Below are positions 6,759 through 15,308 of a DNA stretch of 64,000 bases, piece by piece. Made by a program: the position numbers and the translations under genes. The stretch is from Paludibacteraceae bacterium (lineage in GTDB: Bacteria; Bacteroidota; Bacteroidia; Bacteroidales; Paludibacteraceae), in contig JARLGW010000012.1 of NCBI GenBank assembly GCA_031292565.1, positions 310,001 to 374,000 of the forward strand. The letters are read 5' to 3'. Positions within the stretch are counted from its first letter, which is position 1. The number at the start of each line of letters is the position of its first letter. A model generated the notes under the pieces. It was given only the letters and a program-made list of their open reading frames with translations. It ran no database searches and had not been told where the DNA came from.

Positions 6759-8834
6759 TTATTTAATAATCAGTCTGCTGGAAATTTTATCAGTTTGTCC
6801 TTTTATTGAGACAATATATATTCCCGAAGGTAGATTATTCCGTTGTAGGTAGGTTGCCCCATTCTTTATTCCGTTAATTTGTACTTTTAAAGTACCTTTC
6901 AAGTCATATAGTTGAAGAGAGTATTCGGCTCCCTCTTTATATCCGAATGTTATTTTCGATTCAGTTACCAATGGGTTAGGGTGTATTGAAAGAGTGTTTG
7001 TTCCATCGTTCTCACGAACAAGTGGAACTGAAACTGTTGATGCTTCTTTGAATTTAGACACACCGCCGTCTGTACCAAACCATTTGTTGCCGTATTTGTC
7101 AATCTCTATGGTGTAAACGGTAGAACTAATTAGTCCATTTGAAATGACATAATTTGTAAATGTATTATTATTTAGTTTGGAAACCCCACTTCCAGTACCG
7201 CACCATTTATTTCCTGCCGAATCAATCTTGATGGCATAAACAACATTGTTCAATAACCCATTGAGGGTTGTGTATGTTGTCCACGAAGAATTTTTGTAGG
7301 AGGAAACACCCATGGTTGTTCCAAGCCATACTTCTCTGTTTTTTATTGAGATACAAAGAACATTATTCCCAACTAATTTGCTATTGGATGATGTATAACG
7401 GGTCCATGAAGATCCGTTGAAAACAAAAACACCTCCACCATCGGTACCGCACCAAATATTTCCAGCCAAGTCTATTGCTAGTGTTTTTACATTATATGCT
7501 GATAGTTCGGATGTAGTATAACTGGTCCATGTACTACCGTCATACATGAATATCTTTCCAGATATACCAAACCATTTTCTGTTTAAGGAATCTTCGGTAA
7601 TAGCATATACATAATTTGCTTTTAGATTGGAGTTATTATATGCATATTGGGTTATAGTGCCATCATTCATTATTTTATTTGCGCCTCCTCCGTTTGTGCC
7701 AATCCATTTAGTGCCTTTTTTATCGACAAAAATAGTGTTTATAGTATTGTTTGCCAAACCATTACTTATCGTGTATGCATTCCACGTGGAATCGTTATAG
7801 ACTGAAATACCGACATTAGTCCCAAACCATTTATTGCCTGTAGAATCTATGGCTATAGTTTTTACATATTTATTTATTAACCCAATATCGGATGTAGTAA
7901 CGCTGCTCCATGATGTTTCTGCCGAATCAAGGATTGAAATACCGTTATCGGTTCCGATCCATTTTTGATTTCTTTTATCAATAAGGATTGTTTTTATTAA
8001 ATCATTTAGTAGTTTGCTATTGGTTGTTTTGTATGTAGTCCATGTTGTTCCATCATATTTAGAAACTCCACTAATTGTTCCAAACCAAATATTTCCAACG
8101 GAGTCTGTTGCAATATTGTAAACACAGGTTGATGATAATCCATTTAGTGTGGTGTAATTTTGCCATGTAGAACCGTCATATTTAAAGACTCCACTTGAAT
8201 TTGTCCCAACCCATAAATTAGAATCATTATCAAATGATAATGCATATACGCTATTGAAATTCCAACTGGAAAAATTATTCTTTGAATCAAGTTTTGTTAA
8301 TCCGGTACCTGTTCCTAGCCATATATTTCCTTTTTTGTCAGTTACTATAGAATAAACAGTGTTGTTGTTTAATCCGTTAGAAGATGATGTGTAGTTTTTC
8401 CAACTGGTTCTATTATATAAGGAAAATCCACCTCCAGTTCCAAAACATATATTTCCGTTTCTATCTATGGCAATATCATATACCTTGTTGTTTGCCAATC
8501 CGTCGTTAGTTGTATAATTAGTGAAATATTTGCCGTCAAAAGATGAAACTCCATTGTTGGTGCCTATCCATTTTGTTCCATTATTGTCAATAATTATAGT
8601 ATTTATCTCATTGCTGCATAAACCATTTGAGGTGGTATAGGTAGCTAAAAATTTTCCCGATATAGATTTTTTAACAAGCCCATTATAAGTAGCAATCCAC
8701 ATGGTGTCTTTTTCAACTGCAAATTTCTTTATAGAATTTGAGCTAGAATAATTCGTCCATGTTTGGGCTATCATACTATTACCACCTAAACATAGTCCGG
8801 TGAAAAGAAAGAATGAGAGTAGAATTTTTTTCAT
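6759..8834 (-). CDS. Secreted two-component-propeller protein with T9SS sorting domain
   Basis: This 691-residue protein starts with a signal peptide (about residues 1-23, ending IAQ). It then carries 14 repeats of roughly 40-45 residues with the Reg_prop pattern (K/I)W(I/F)GTxxGVSxYDG. Fourteen repeats are enough for two seven-bladed propellers, the same layout as the sensor part of Bacteroidota hybrid two-component systems. No transmembrane helix or kinase follows. Instead the last 80 residues (IHPNPL, then LYDLKG, NLPSGIYIVSIKG) form a type IX secretion sorting domain. It is therefore probably exported to the cell surface or medium. Its role is unknown; ligand or glycan binding is a guess from the fold. 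It stands alone, with its own terminator. Confidence 0.88.
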   Translation of the reverse strand: MKKILLSFFLFTGLCLGGNSMIAQTWTNYSSSNSIKKFAVEKDTMWIATYNGLVKKSISGKFLATYTTSNGLCSNEINTIIIDNNGTKWIGTNNGVSSFDGKYFTNYTTNDGLANNKVYDIAIDRNGNICFGTGGGFSLYNRTSWKNYTSSSNGLNNNTVYSIVTDKKGNIWLGTGTGLTKLDSKNNFSSWNFNSVYALSFDNDSNLWVGTNSSGVFKYDGSTWQNYTTLNGLSSTCVYNIATDSVGNIWFGTISGVSKYDGTTWTTYKTTNSKLLNDLIKTILIDKRNQKWIGTDNGISILDSAETSWSSVTTSDIGLINKYVKTIAIDSTGNKWFGTNVGISVYNDSTWNAYTISNGLANNTINTIFVDKKGTKWIGTNGGGANKIMNDGTITQYAYNNSNLKANYVYAITEDSLNRKWFGISGKIFMYDGSTWTSYTTSELSAYNVKTLAIDLAGNIWCGTDGGGVFVFNGSSWTRYTSSNSKLVGNNVLCISIKNREVWLGTTMGVSSYKNSSWTTYTTLNGLLNNVVYAIKIDSAGNKWCGTGSGVSKLNNNTFTNYVISNGLISSTVYTIEIDKYGNKWFGTDGGVSKFKEASTVSVPLVRENDGTNTLSIHPNPLVTESKITFGYKEGAEYSLQLYDLKGTLKVQINGIKNGATYLQRNNLPSGIYIVSIKGQTDKISSRLIIK

Positions 8835-9326
8835 AAGAAATAGACTTCTGTTTAGTTGTTACTCTGATTTTATATTGTAAAGAATGAATGGGATTTAACA
8901 TTTTCACCTTCGTTTACAAATCTAATAATATTTCAGTTACATTTGCATTGTCAATTGTTAAAATATGACAATTGAAATGTAAATTTATTTTCATATTATT
9001 TGTAATTATTTTCATTGTAATTTGTTATAATAAAAAAGTAGAGTTTTTTTGATATACAATTCAATCCGATGAGAAATTTTTTGTGTATAATGAGTTGATC
9101 TTGATTATAAAGAGGCGTTTTTTGTATGCTTAGAAATAGCATACGTATTTTTTTATGAAGAAAATGAATGAAAAGATTGAGTGTTGCATATTTTCATTAT
9201 ACAGTTAACTCTTCTATGTTTAAATATTACGTGGGTTAAAATAAATTCATAAAATCTATTTTAACCCACGTAATATTTTGGGATGTTTGTTCCTTCTAAA
9301 GAAATGAAGTTGCGAATACAAATATG
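8835..9326. other. 492-nt AT-rich intergenic region
   Basis: This stretch lies between the start of the propeller gene and the end of argB, both on the minus strand. No open frame with codon-like structure is visible. The only clear structure is a long perfect inverted repeat at 9222-9278. Promoter elements for the propeller gene are not obvious. Confidence 0.5.
9222..9278. terminator. Perfect 22-bp inverted repeat, likely end of the pro/arg operon
   Basis: The arms 9222-9243 and 9257-9278 are perfect complements over 22 bp with a 13-nt loop. The core of each arm is ACGTGGGTTAAAATA and its complement. It lies about 50 nt beyond the argB stop, so a transcription end or an mRNA 3' protector is the simplest reading. 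It is unusually long and symmetric for an intrinsic terminator and has only a weak T-tract. Confidence 0.55.
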
Positions 9327-10097
9327 TTATTTTACCACGGTACCTGTTCCTTTCCCTATTTCATCGGCTTTGGATATAATTACTTCTTTCACCCCGGCAG
9401 CAATGGCTTCGAAGGCATTTTCCAGTTTGGGTATCATGCCCCCTTGAATGGTGCCATCGGCTACAAAAGCATCAAAGGCAGGTTTTGTTATTTCGGGAAT
9501 CATGCTGTCTTCATCATCGGGGTTGCGTAGCACTCCTTTTTTCTCGAAGCAGAACATAAGTGTCACGTCGAAGTATTGGGCTAGGGCTTTGGCGGCTTCG
9601 CCCGCTATGGTATCAGCATTCGTGTTTAGTAAGTTCCCTTGCTTGTCGTGGGTGAGGGGAGCCAACACGGGTACAACCCCTTCGTTTATTAATGAAGCAA
9701 GAATATCAGCATTCACCTCTTTTACATCGCCTACGAATCCATAATCTACATCTTTCACAGGGCGTTTCTCACTGCGCATGTAGTTCATGTCCGCCCCGGT
9801 CAGTCCGAGCGCGTTAACGTTCAATGCTTGCAGCCCAGCTACGATTTGTTTGTTTACCAGCCCGCCATACACCATTGTTACCACTTGTAGCATATCGGCA
9901 TCCGTCACCCGCCGTCCGTTCACCATTTTGCTTTCAATGCCCAATTGGCCGGCAATTCGGGTTGCTGCACGGCCACCGCCGTGTACCAGCACTTTATGCC
10001 CCTCCAGGTTGGAGAAGTCGTTAAGTAATTGTTTCAAGGTTTCGGGTTCTTCTACTATTTGTCCACCTACTTTAACTAGGGTTAATTTATTTTTCAT
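9327..10097 (-). CDS. argB: ArgB, N-acylglutamate kinase
   Basis: This 256-residue member of the amino acid kinase family phosphorylates the gamma-carboxylate of N-acylglutamate in arginine synthesis. Motifs include LVKVGGQIV at the N-terminus, VLVHGGGRAATRI with the substrate-binding HGGGR, NADTIAGEAAKAL, and the C-terminal lysine segment GGMIPKLENAFEAI. The carbamoyltransferase in the same operon looks succinylornithine-specific, so the true substrate may be N-succinylglutamate, as proposed for Bacteroides. Its ATG overlaps the stop of the upstream esterase (ATGA at 10097-10094), so translation is likely coupled. Confidence 0.92.
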   Translation of the reverse strand: MKNKLTLVKVGGQIVEEPETLKQLLNDFSNLEGHKVLVHGGGRAATRIAGQLGIESKMVNGRRVTDADMLQVVTMVYGGLVNKQIVAGLQALNVNALGLTGADMNYMRSEKRPVKDVDYGFVGDVKEVNADILASLINEGVVPVLAPLTHDKQGNLLNTNADTIAGEAAKALAQYFDVTLMFCFEKKGVLRNPDDEDSMIPEITKPAFDAFVADGTIQGGMIPKLENAFEAIAAGVKEVIISKADEIGKGTGTVVK

Positions 10098-11017
10098 TGT
10101 CTTTCGTTATTTTTAATATACCCGTATTGGCTGAACCATTGCAATAGCAACGTGCGCCATTCGTTGTAAAAAGTTATGTTGGTGCGCATGCCCCAGCCGT
10201 GTCCACCCGTGGGAAAGATATTGAGCGAGGCCGGAATGTTTTTAGTTTTCAAGGCTTCGTAAAAGAAAACACTGTTTAAGGGAGGCACCGTTTTATCATC
10301 GTTGCTCAAAAATAAAATGGTAGGAGGGGTATTATCCTTCACCTGAAGTTCGTTGGAGAAAAGGTTTATCTGCTCTTCAGTTGGAGAAATTCCCAACAGC
10401 CTTTCACGCGAGCCCTGATGGCATAAGTTATTTTTCATGCTTATAACAGGATAAAAAAGCAACATCATGTTGGGGCGGTTGGAGTATCGCTCGATGGCAT
10501 CTGCTGATTTTGGGTTTCCACTGTCGAAGTGAGTTCCCAACGTTGAGGCCAGATGTCCTCCAGCCGAGAAGCCCGCGATGGCTACTTTCCCGGTGTCGAT
10601 ATTCCATTCCTTGGCATGTGCCCGTACCAGTTGTACTGCCCGTTTGGCATCGGCCAACGGAATATCTTTGTGCCCGTTGGGCAAGCGGTATTTGAGCACG
10701 ATGCCTGCAATGCCTTGCTGGTTGAGCCAGTCGGCAAATTGAAATCCTTCATGCGAAATAGCTTCGCGTGCATACCCTCCACCGGGGCAGATAATTACCG
10801 CTGCTCCTGTTGCTTTGTCGGCTTCGGGAAGTTGCACGGTAATGGCTGCTTCTGATATGTTGGTAATCCGATCTACATTTACAATTTCTTCGGGTTCGGT
10901 TATCCCGTTGCTCTCTTTAGCCCCATCAGGCCACAAGGGCAATACCTGTTTAGTTTGAGCCAGCGAGACCAAACTAAACAGAAGTAAACCGATTAAACCT
11001 GAAAAATATCGTTGCAT
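10094..11017 (-). CDS. Secreted alpha/beta-hydrolase, acetylxylan-esterase-like
   Basis: This 307-residue hydrolase has an N-terminal signal peptide (MQRYFSGLIGLLLFSLVSLAQ). The fold matches the BD-FAE/acetyl-xylan esterase-like family. The oxyanion-hole segment is VIICPGGGYA, the nucleophile elbow is GFSAGGH, an acid lies near LSNDDKTVPP, and the catalytic histidine is in GGHGWGM. Such enzymes deacetylate plant polysaccharides in the periplasm or outside the cell. Its place inside an arginine operon, 12 nt after argF' and overlapping argB by 4 nt, is functionally odd. The substrate is not determinable. Confidence 0.85.
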   Translation of the reverse strand: MQRYFSGLIGLLLFSLVSLAQTKQVLPLWPDGAKESNGITEPEEIVNVDRITNISEAAITVQLPEADKATGAAVIICPGGGYAREAISHEGFQFADWLNQQGIAGIVLKYRLPNGHKDIPLADAKRAVQLVRAHAKEWNIDTGKVAIAGFSAGGHLASTLGTHFDSGNPKSADAIERYSNRPNMMLLFYPVISMKNNLCHQGSRERLLGISPTEEQINLFSNELQVKDNTPPTILFLSNDDKTVPPLNSVFFYEALKTKNIPASLNIFPTGGHGWGMRTNITFYNEWRTLLLQWFSQYGYIKNNERQ

Positions 11018-11029
11018 TGAGTGCCGTTT

Positions 11030-11983
11030 TTATAAACTTTCGAGCATGCGTTTAATAACCACCTGTGCCGAAATTTCACGGTTGGCAGCTTCGGGAATTA
11101 CCAACGATTGCGGGCTTTCTATTACATCATCTGTTACAATCATGTTGCGGCGCACAGGCAGGCAGTGCATAAAAAAGGCATTGTTAGTCAACGCCATTTT
11201 CTCGGTGTTTACCGTCCAGTTCATATCCTTACTAAGAATTTCACCGTAGTGAGGGTCTTGATAAGCCGACCAGTTTTTGGCATAGATAAAATCAGCACCT
11301 TCAAAAGCTTTGTCTTGATCGTATTCCACCGTGGCTCCACGTACGAATTGTTCTGCCAACTCGTATCCTTTAGGTTGCGTAATAACAAACTCTACGTCGG
11401 CTTCATTCATAAAGTCGGCAAAGGAGTTAGGTACCGCCTGTGGTAATGCCCGTGGGTGTGGAGCCCAAGACAGAACTACTTTGGGGCGTGCTTTTTTCTT
11501 GTGCTCTTCAATGGTGATTAAATCGGCAAAGGCTTGTAGCGGATGGCAGGTAGCTGCTTCCATGCTGAACACCGGTTTGCCCGAATGCTGTATAAATTGA
11601 TTGAGTATTTTTTCGCTATAGTCGTCCGTCTTGTTTTCAAACTGTGCAAAGGCACGTACCCCTATTATGTCGCAATATTGCGCCATCACGGGCACTGCTT
11701 CCAATAGGTGTTCTGATTTGTCGCCATCCATCACCACGCCGCGTTCGGTTTCCAGTTTCCAGGCTCCTTGGTTCACGTCCAGTACCATGGTGTTCATACC
11801 TAGGTTCATGGCTGCTTTTTGTGTACTTAAGCGGGTACGTAGGCTGGAGTTGAAGAACACTAACAAACAGGTTTTGTTCTCGCCCAACTGTTTGTAGGCA
11901 TAACGGTTTTTCTTTACTTCTAAGGCTTCTTTTACCGCGGCATTCAAATCGCCGAGGTCTTTTACATTGGTGTAATAACGCAT
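11030..11983 (-). CDS. argF': ArgF', N-succinyl-L-ornithine carbamoyltransferase
   Basis: This 317-residue transcarbamylase carbamoylates an N-acylated ornithine in the Bacteroidota arginine pathway. The carbamoyl-phosphate motif SSLRTR is at 46-51 and the C-terminal HCLPVRR is present. From memory it is close throughout to the Bacteroides fragilis N-succinylornithine enzyme. Residue 90, which decides acetyl versus succinyl specificity (Pro in B. fragilis, Glu in Xanthomonas), is Ser here. Published Glu-to-Ser change in the Xanthomonas enzyme gave succinylornithine activity, so I infer succinyl specificity. Confidence 0.9.
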   Translation of the reverse strand: MRYYTNVKDLGDLNAAVKEALEVKKNRYAYKQLGENKTCLLVFFNSSLRTRLSTQKAAMNLGMNTMVLDVNQGAWKLETERGVVMDGDKSEHLLEAVPVMAQYCDIIGVRAFAQFENKTDDYSEKILNQFIQHSGKPVFSMEAATCHPLQAFADLITIEEHKKKARPKVVLSWAPHPRALPQAVPNSFADFMNEADVEFVITQPKGYELAEQFVRGATVEYDQDKAFEGADFIYAKNWSAYQDPHYGEILSKDMNWTVNTEKMALTNNAFFMHCLPVRRNMIVTDDVIESPQSLVIPEAANREISAQVVIKRMLESL

Positions 11984-12059
11984 ATTGGTACAATTTGCAA
12001 TTTACAAATCAGCTCGATTGTAAATCATTGATTATTATATTCTTATTTTCTTTTCAAGA

Positions 12060-12617
12060 TTAATTCGTAAGCGTTTGCATCATGTCTTTAAAATCCTTTA
12101 AATAAAGGTCGAGGCACATTGTTTTAGTTATGCTCTTTTTATCGGGTATGTAATACATCCATTTTTCTTCAAAGCATACGCTTTCGGCTTGCCACGAGTA
12201 AACCGGGCTGTAAAAATATGTTTTGCCGAATCTTGTAAATTCTTCTTTCCCAACTTCGTTAACGTGTGAAGTTCGGGTAGGAGGGATGCCTTCGCCAAAA
12301 GCTTTTTTCAGATACCCCAGGTTTAAACTGTCTTTTAGCAGAGCTACCACTCGTACCAAGCGATTGCCCAAAAAGAACAAATGAAGTTCTTCCATCCGGG
12401 TGTTGCCTATTGCTATGGAATAGGGCAGCGCGTACACCTCTATTATATTGGGTAAATTATAAAAGTCGGTGCGTTTCAGTTCGTATCGGGCATAGTCTTC
12501 TTTGACCGTTTTCAGTTTGAACTCCCTGAATCCGAAAAAGTTATCCAGTCGTTCCTGTGCCGATAGGGTAAACCCGATACACATTAATACACACAGTATG
12601 CCTAATTTCTTTCCCAA
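12060..12617 (-). CDS. Small secreted protein of unknown function
   Basis: This 185-residue protein has a clear signal peptide (MGKKLGILCVLMCIGFTLSAQ) and no motif I recognise. The mature part is mixed alpha/beta with many aromatic residues, and has a single internal Cys pair candidate (VCFEEKW and TMCLDLY). It lies 9 nt downstream of proA and 76 nt upstream of argF', so it appears to be a member of the proline/arginine operon. There is no clear link to amino acid synthesis. Confidence 0.7.
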   Translation of the reverse strand: MGKKLGILCVLMCIGFTLSAQERLDNFFGFREFKLKTVKEDYARYELKRTDFYNLPNIIEVYALPYSIAIGNTRMEELHLFFLGNRLVRVVALLKDSLNLGYLKKAFGEGIPPTRTSHVNEVGKEEFTRFGKTYFYSPVYSWQAESVCFEEKWMYYIPDKKSITKTMCLDLYLKDFKDMMQTLTN

Positions 12618-12626
12618 TGATGTAAA

Positions 12627-13877
12627 CTATTTAGGTCTTACCTGTCCGTTGCCTTTTATAATCCATTTATAGCTCGTTATTTCGGGCAATGCCATAGGCC
12701 CGCGGGCATGTAGCTTTTGCGTGCTGATACCTATTTCGGCACCCATACCAAATTGAGCCCCGTCGGTAAAACTGGTAGGGGCGTTGGTGTACACGCAGGC
12801 GGCATCCACTTCTTTATCAAAGATGGTTATTTGAACTTCGTTTTCGCTTACAATGGTTTCGCTGTGCTTGGAGCCGTATTGGCTTATATGTGCAATGGCT
12901 TCGTGAATGTCGGCCACGGTTTTCACACTCATGCGGTAATTCTGGAATTCCGTGCCAAAGCTTTTTTCATTGGCTTTCTCCAACAGCTCGGCTGGATATT
13001 TCCCGCTTAAAAAGGTAAAGGCTTTCGTGTCGGCTTCCAGCACTACGTTGCTTTCGGCTAACTTCTCGCATAAATAGGGCAAATCGCTTACGCGTTTTTC
13101 GTTGATAATGAGGCAATCCAACGCATTACAAACGCTTACCCTGCGGGTTTTGGCGTTGTTGATGATGTCCGCACCTTTCTCTTTGTCGCCAAATTCGTCA
13201 AAATAAGTGTGTACCACCCCGGCTCCGGTTTCAATTACGGGCACGCGCGAATTGTCGCGCACGAAATTAATCAACCCGCTACCACCACGAGGGATAATTA
13301 AATCCACGAAGCCAACGGCATTCATCAGTTCGGCGGTAGCTTCACGTCCGGCAGGCATCAGGTGTATGCTATTTTCGTCCAACTCAAATTGTTTCAACAC
13401 GCTTTGGATGAGGCTTACAATGGCGGCGTTGGAGTTATACGCGTCGGTTCCGCCTTTCAGCACGCAGGCATTGCCCGATTTGAAGCAGAGCGAAAACACA
13501 TCGAAGCTCACGTTGGGGCGGGCTTCGTATATAATGCCTATCACGCCGAATGGTACGCTTATTTTTTTAAGGCTCAATCCGTTTTCAAGCGTGCGTTGCT
13601 CCAGCACCTTGCCAAGGGGTGAAGGCAGGGAGGCCACGTTTCGCATGTCCGACGCGATGCTTTTAATGCGGTCGGCAGTAAGCATCAGGCGGTCGTACAT
13701 GGGGTTGGCTTTGTCCATTGCCGCCAAGTCCTTTTGGTTTTCGGCCAGGATAAAATCTGTTTTTGCCACGGCTTCGTCAGCCACGGCAAGCAGAACTGTA
13801 TTTATTGTTTCGTCGGAAATTAAATTTAGTGCGCGAGAGGCTTTAAGCGAAGTTTCTCTCCAAGTATTTTGTGCCAT
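12627..13877 (-). CDS. proA: ProA, glutamate-5-semialdehyde dehydrogenase
   Basis: This 416-residue cytosolic enzyme reduces gamma-glutamyl phosphate to glutamate semialdehyde, the second step of proline synthesis. Its length matches E. coli ProA. Characteristic segments are [34 protein letters not shown] (quoted in part), [25 protein letters not shown], and the catalytic cysteine in [10 protein letters not shown]. It lies 160 nt downstream of proB on the same strand. Confidence 0.95.
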   Translation of the reverse strand: MAQNTWRETSLKASRALNLISDETINTVLLAVADEAVAKTDFILAENQKDLAAMDKANPMYDRLMLTADRIKSIASDMRNVASLPSPLGKVLEQRTLENGLSLKKISVPFGVIGIIYEARPNVSFDVFSLCFKSGNACVLKGGTDAYNSNAAIVSLIQSVLKQFELDENSIHLMPAGREATAELMNAVGFVDLIIPRGGSGLINFVRDNSRVPVIETGAGVVHTYFDEFGDKEKGADIINNAKTRRVSVCNALDCLIINEKRVSDLPYLCEKLAESNVVLEADTKAFTFLSGKYPAELLEKANEKSFGTEFQNYRMSVKTVADIHEAIAHISQYGSKHSETIVSENEVQITIFDKEVDAACVYTNAPTSFTDGAQFGMGAEIGISTQKLHARGPMALPEITSYKWIIKGNGQVRPK

Positions 13878-13909
13878 AATATTTTGTGCTTTTATTTTCC
13901 TAAGTTGAT

Positions 13910-13936
13910 CCCCAACCCCCGAAGGGGATTTAGGGG
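13910..13936. repeat. CCCC/GGGG palindromic intergenic motif
   Basis: The segment around CCCCCGAAGGGG in the proA-proB gap is a palindrome-rich motif. Similar CCCC-(A/T)-GGGG sequences recur at 30072-30098 and 49191-49204. It resembles dispersed intergenic repeats found in many Bacteroidota genomes. Function is unknown. Confidence 0.45.
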
Positions 13937-14037
13937 TGATGTTTTAATTTTATTCTTTAAAGGCTTTTTTATCAATCCGATTTTTATGGGATTTATCTAT
14001 TAATATCTATGCCCTTCGGGCAATTTAATCCTTCATT

Positions 14038-15120
14038 TTAATCCAAATACAAATAATCATAATGCACCAATGGCCGAACGCCTTTTTTACCGATTAGCTG
14101 GCGGGCTTTTTCGCTGTCGCATTGGGTTTTACCCACGCCAAGTTGGTGGCCGTTTTCGTCAAATATCTTTACTATGTCGTCCTTCTCAAATTCGCCGTTA
14201 ATAGCGGTTACCCCTACAAATAGCACGGAGGTGGCTTTGCTGCCTACCAGGGCTTCGCGGGCTCCGGCGTTAACGTGCACTTCGCCTTTGGCAAAGCTGT
14301 CGCTGTGGGCAATCCATTTTTTCACGCTGGAGGCTTCTTTGCTGTTGGCTACGAAGCGGGTACAAACGCTGTCGCTGCCTGTTTTTAGCAGGTCGGGCAG
14401 GATGTTGTCTTTCTTGCCGTTGGCTATAATTACCGTGATACCTTCCTCGGCTACCTTGCGGGCTATGGTGGTTTTGGTAAGCATGCCCCCGCGTCCGAAT
14501 GCCGATTTACTCGTTTGTATGTATTGTGCAAGATTTTTGCCTGCTTGCACTTCACGTATTACTTCGGATTTGGCATCTTCCGGGTTCCCGTTGTAGATAC
14601 CGTCGATATTGCTCAAGATAATCAACGCCTGCATGTCCATCATGGTGGCAATGAGGCCGGATAGCTCGTCGTTGTCGGTAAACATCAGCTCGGTAACGGA
14701 GATGGTGTCGTTTTCGTTCACGATTGGTATCACTTGGTGTGCCAGCATTTCCGTCATGCAGTTTTTCTGATTCAGGTAATGACGGCGTGAGCCGAAGTTT
14801 TCTTTCGTGGTAAGTACCTGCCCGCAATAAATGTCGTGTTTCCTAAACAGTTCGTAGTAATGGTTTATCAGCTTGGCTTGCCCCACTGCCGAGAATAGTT
14901 GGCGCGCGGAAACAGGATCGAGCTTTTTGTCCAGTTTTAATTCGCTGCGCCCCGAAGCCACGGCTCCCGAAGAAACCAAAATGATTTCTACGCCTGCTTT
15001 GTGCAACAGTGCGATTTGATCTACCAGTTTTGCAATCCGATCTAAATCGAGTGTACCGTCTTTGTGCGTGAGTACATTGCTCCCGATTTTTATGGCAATT
15101 TTGCTATATTGAAATTCCAT
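14038..15120 (-). CDS. proB: ProB, glutamate 5-kinase with PUA domain
   Basis: This 360-residue enzyme makes gamma-glutamyl phosphate, the first committed step of proline synthesis. An N-terminal amino acid kinase domain (IAIKIGSNVLT, ILVSSGAVASGR, NENDTISVTEL, GRGGMLTKTTIARK) is followed by a C-terminal PUA domain from about residue 270. Length and domain order match E. coli ProB, which is feedback-inhibited by proline. It is the first gene of a proB-proA-unknown-argF'-esterase-argB operon. Confidence 0.95.
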   Translation of the reverse strand: MEFQYSKIAIKIGSNVLTHKDGTLDLDRIAKLVDQIALLHKAGVEIILVSSGAVASGRSELKLDKKLDPVSARQLFSAVGQAKLINHYYELFRKHDIYCGQVLTTKENFGSRRHYLNQKNCMTEMLAHQVIPIVNENDTISVTELMFTDNDELSGLIATMMDMQALIILSNIDGIYNGNPEDAKSEVIREVQAGKNLAQYIQTSKSAFGRGGMLTKTTIARKVAEEGITVIIANGKKDNILPDLLKTGSDSVCTRFVANSKEASSVKKWIAHSDSFAKGEVHVNAGAREALVGSKATSVLFVGVTAINGEFEKDDIVKIFDENGHQLGVGKTQCDSEKARQLIGKKGVRPLVHYDYLYLD

Positions 15121-15198
15121 TTATGAAAGAATTCTTTTCAAATAAATTTATATAGATGGCTCAGAATGAACCGAATAATTTTAAAAACGTAAGGAATA

Positions 15199-15206
15199 CA
15201 AAGGTA
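15199..15206 (-). promoter_or_regulatory. -7 element TACCTTTG upstream of proB
   Basis: Read on the minus strand this is TACCTTTG, a perfect TAnnTTTG, about 80 nt before the proB ATG. The nearest upstream TTTG (15222-15225) is only 15 nt away, closer than usual. It is the best promoter candidate for the pro/arg operon. Confidence 0.5.
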
Positions 15207-15247
15207 TAAAATATAATGTCACAAAAGAAGTTTTCGGTTAAAAGAAG

Positions 15248-15283
15248 AGCCCCGTGTCAAATCTTGATTCGGGGCTGCTATTT
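15248..15283. terminator. Terminator downstream of radC
   Basis: The stem AGCCCCG (15248-15254) / CGGGGCT (15270-15276) has T-rich flanks in both directions (TTTTTT at about 15281 on the plus strand, CTTCTTTT on the minus strand). It lies just after the minus-strand radC stop and before proB. Confidence 0.65.
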
Positions 15284-15308
15284 TTTCTTGATTATGGGGT
15301 GTGCCGAA

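Noticed and set aside
6759-8834. Possible CRISPR or DNA tandem repeat
   Set aside because: The regularity is at protein level (propeller blades of variable length and sequence), with no identical DNA repeats or uniform spacers.
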